A stretch of 64,000 nt of DNA from Acanthaster planci (lineage: Eukaryota; Echinodermata; Asteroidea; Valvatida; Acanthasteridae): positions 181,123-245,122 of the forward strand of contig NW_019091545.1 in the NCBI RefSeq assembly GCF_001949145.1, in the 5' to 3' direction. A model generated the notes under the pieces. The model was given only the letters and a program-made list of their open reading frames with translations. It made no database searches and had not been told where the DNA came from. Position 1 is the first letter of the stretch. Every line of letters starts with the position of its first letter. Made by a program: the position numbers and the translations under genes. Shown here in pieces: positions 63,541-64,000 of this stretch.

Positions 63541-64000
63541 TTTCTGTGTATGCTCACCGCCATTTCTCTGGGATGCACCCCTTCAAAAGCTGCCATTACA
63601 CACTGCAGCACAAAAGATAACATCCGACCCTTCTAATTGCCAGAAGGTGACTTACATTTACATGAGACTTCAAAGGAGGTGAGAAAATGCTTACAGGTGC
63701 TACAAGTTAATGTTAAATGTCAAGATGACATTTGTGAATTCCACTCATCAACAGCAATGGAATAACAGTTTGCCTTAGACTGCTGATTGTGTATTCTTTC
63801 CAAAAAAAGGAAATTAATATGAATGGGAATCATAGAATTAAGTATTGAATAAATAAAGTTAGGTCCCAATTAAAATTGCTAAATTCCAATCGTTACATGT
63901 ATTATTATAATGCCTCACCAACTGTTTCTGTATCCTGATTAGCCAAGAGCCAGTCACATGACAATCACTCTCATTCTGTGCACAGCAAAATGAACTGTAC
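63541..64000 (+). CDS. Start of a fifth array unit (E), cut by the window end
   Basis: A leader exon like those of units B-D ends GAGACTTCAAAGGAG|GTGAGAAAATGC (donor at 63679). An acceptor ttctgtgcacag (AG at 63984-63985) is followed by CAAAATGAACTG with ATG at 63990. The donor-to-ATG distance of about 311 bp fits units B and D. Only about three codons are inside the window, so whether the product is TRIM-NHL or something else cannot be told. Confidence 0.45.

Overview
This is a 64 kb stretch of animal (metazoan) nuclear DNA. The genes are split by short GT-AG introns of about 0.2-1 kb. It carries a ribosomal protein gene, a RecQ helicase, a collagen-like gene and a tandem TRIM/NHL family, with AT-rich spacers full of foldback and SINE-type elements. 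The gene content, intron style and repeats look most like an invertebrate deuterostome (echinoderm or amphioxus type). That assignment is an inference; nothing here names the species. The assembly has a single N at 24447 and 519 N at 52028-52546.

Layout: (1) 1-3000 looks like the 3' end of a gene whose diverged copy lies at 13090-14900, followed by a GC-rich promoter-like island. (2) 5180-8320, minus strand: a collagen-like gene whose main exon holds 28 in-register 90-bp repeats. (3) 11400-12816, plus: three phase-matched exons of an unidentified, possibly broken gene. (4) 15552-16407, minus: a complete RPL36, including a last exon of only 111 bp. (5) 17530-17654: a compact bidirectional promoter between RPL36 and the next gene. 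(6) 17650-33280, plus: a 24-exon BLM (Bloom syndrome RecQ) helicase gene of about 1513 codons, with helicase core, zinc-binding RQC, HRDC and a basic tail. Its introns hold a perfect 59-bp-arm palindrome, a piggyBac-type MITE, a minisatellite made of 5' splice sites, and a segment present twice as if two haplotypes had been joined. (7) 33281-41500: spacer with MITE-like elements. (8) 39400-64000: a tandem array of TRIM-NHL-like units.

The array holds a pseudogene (A, 41533-42929), an intact gene (B, 44962-47177), a unit in which the RING/B-box part is replaced by a protein kinase in front of a leftover coiled-coil/NHL part (C, 51584-54220), and an intact gene (D, 58121-60189). The last bases of the window look like the start of a fifth member (ATG at 63990). 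Units B to E share a related non-coding 5' exon with a splice donor, followed by an acceptor a few bases before the ATG. This suggests that the kinase took over a TRIM promoter and leader exon. The kinase exon and the downstream NHL exon have matching splice phase, so a kinase-NHL chimera is possible but unproven.

RPL36 acts in the ribosome, BLM in DNA repair and recombination, the collagen-like protein probably outside the cell, and the TRIM-NHL proteins probably as E3 ubiquitin ligases.
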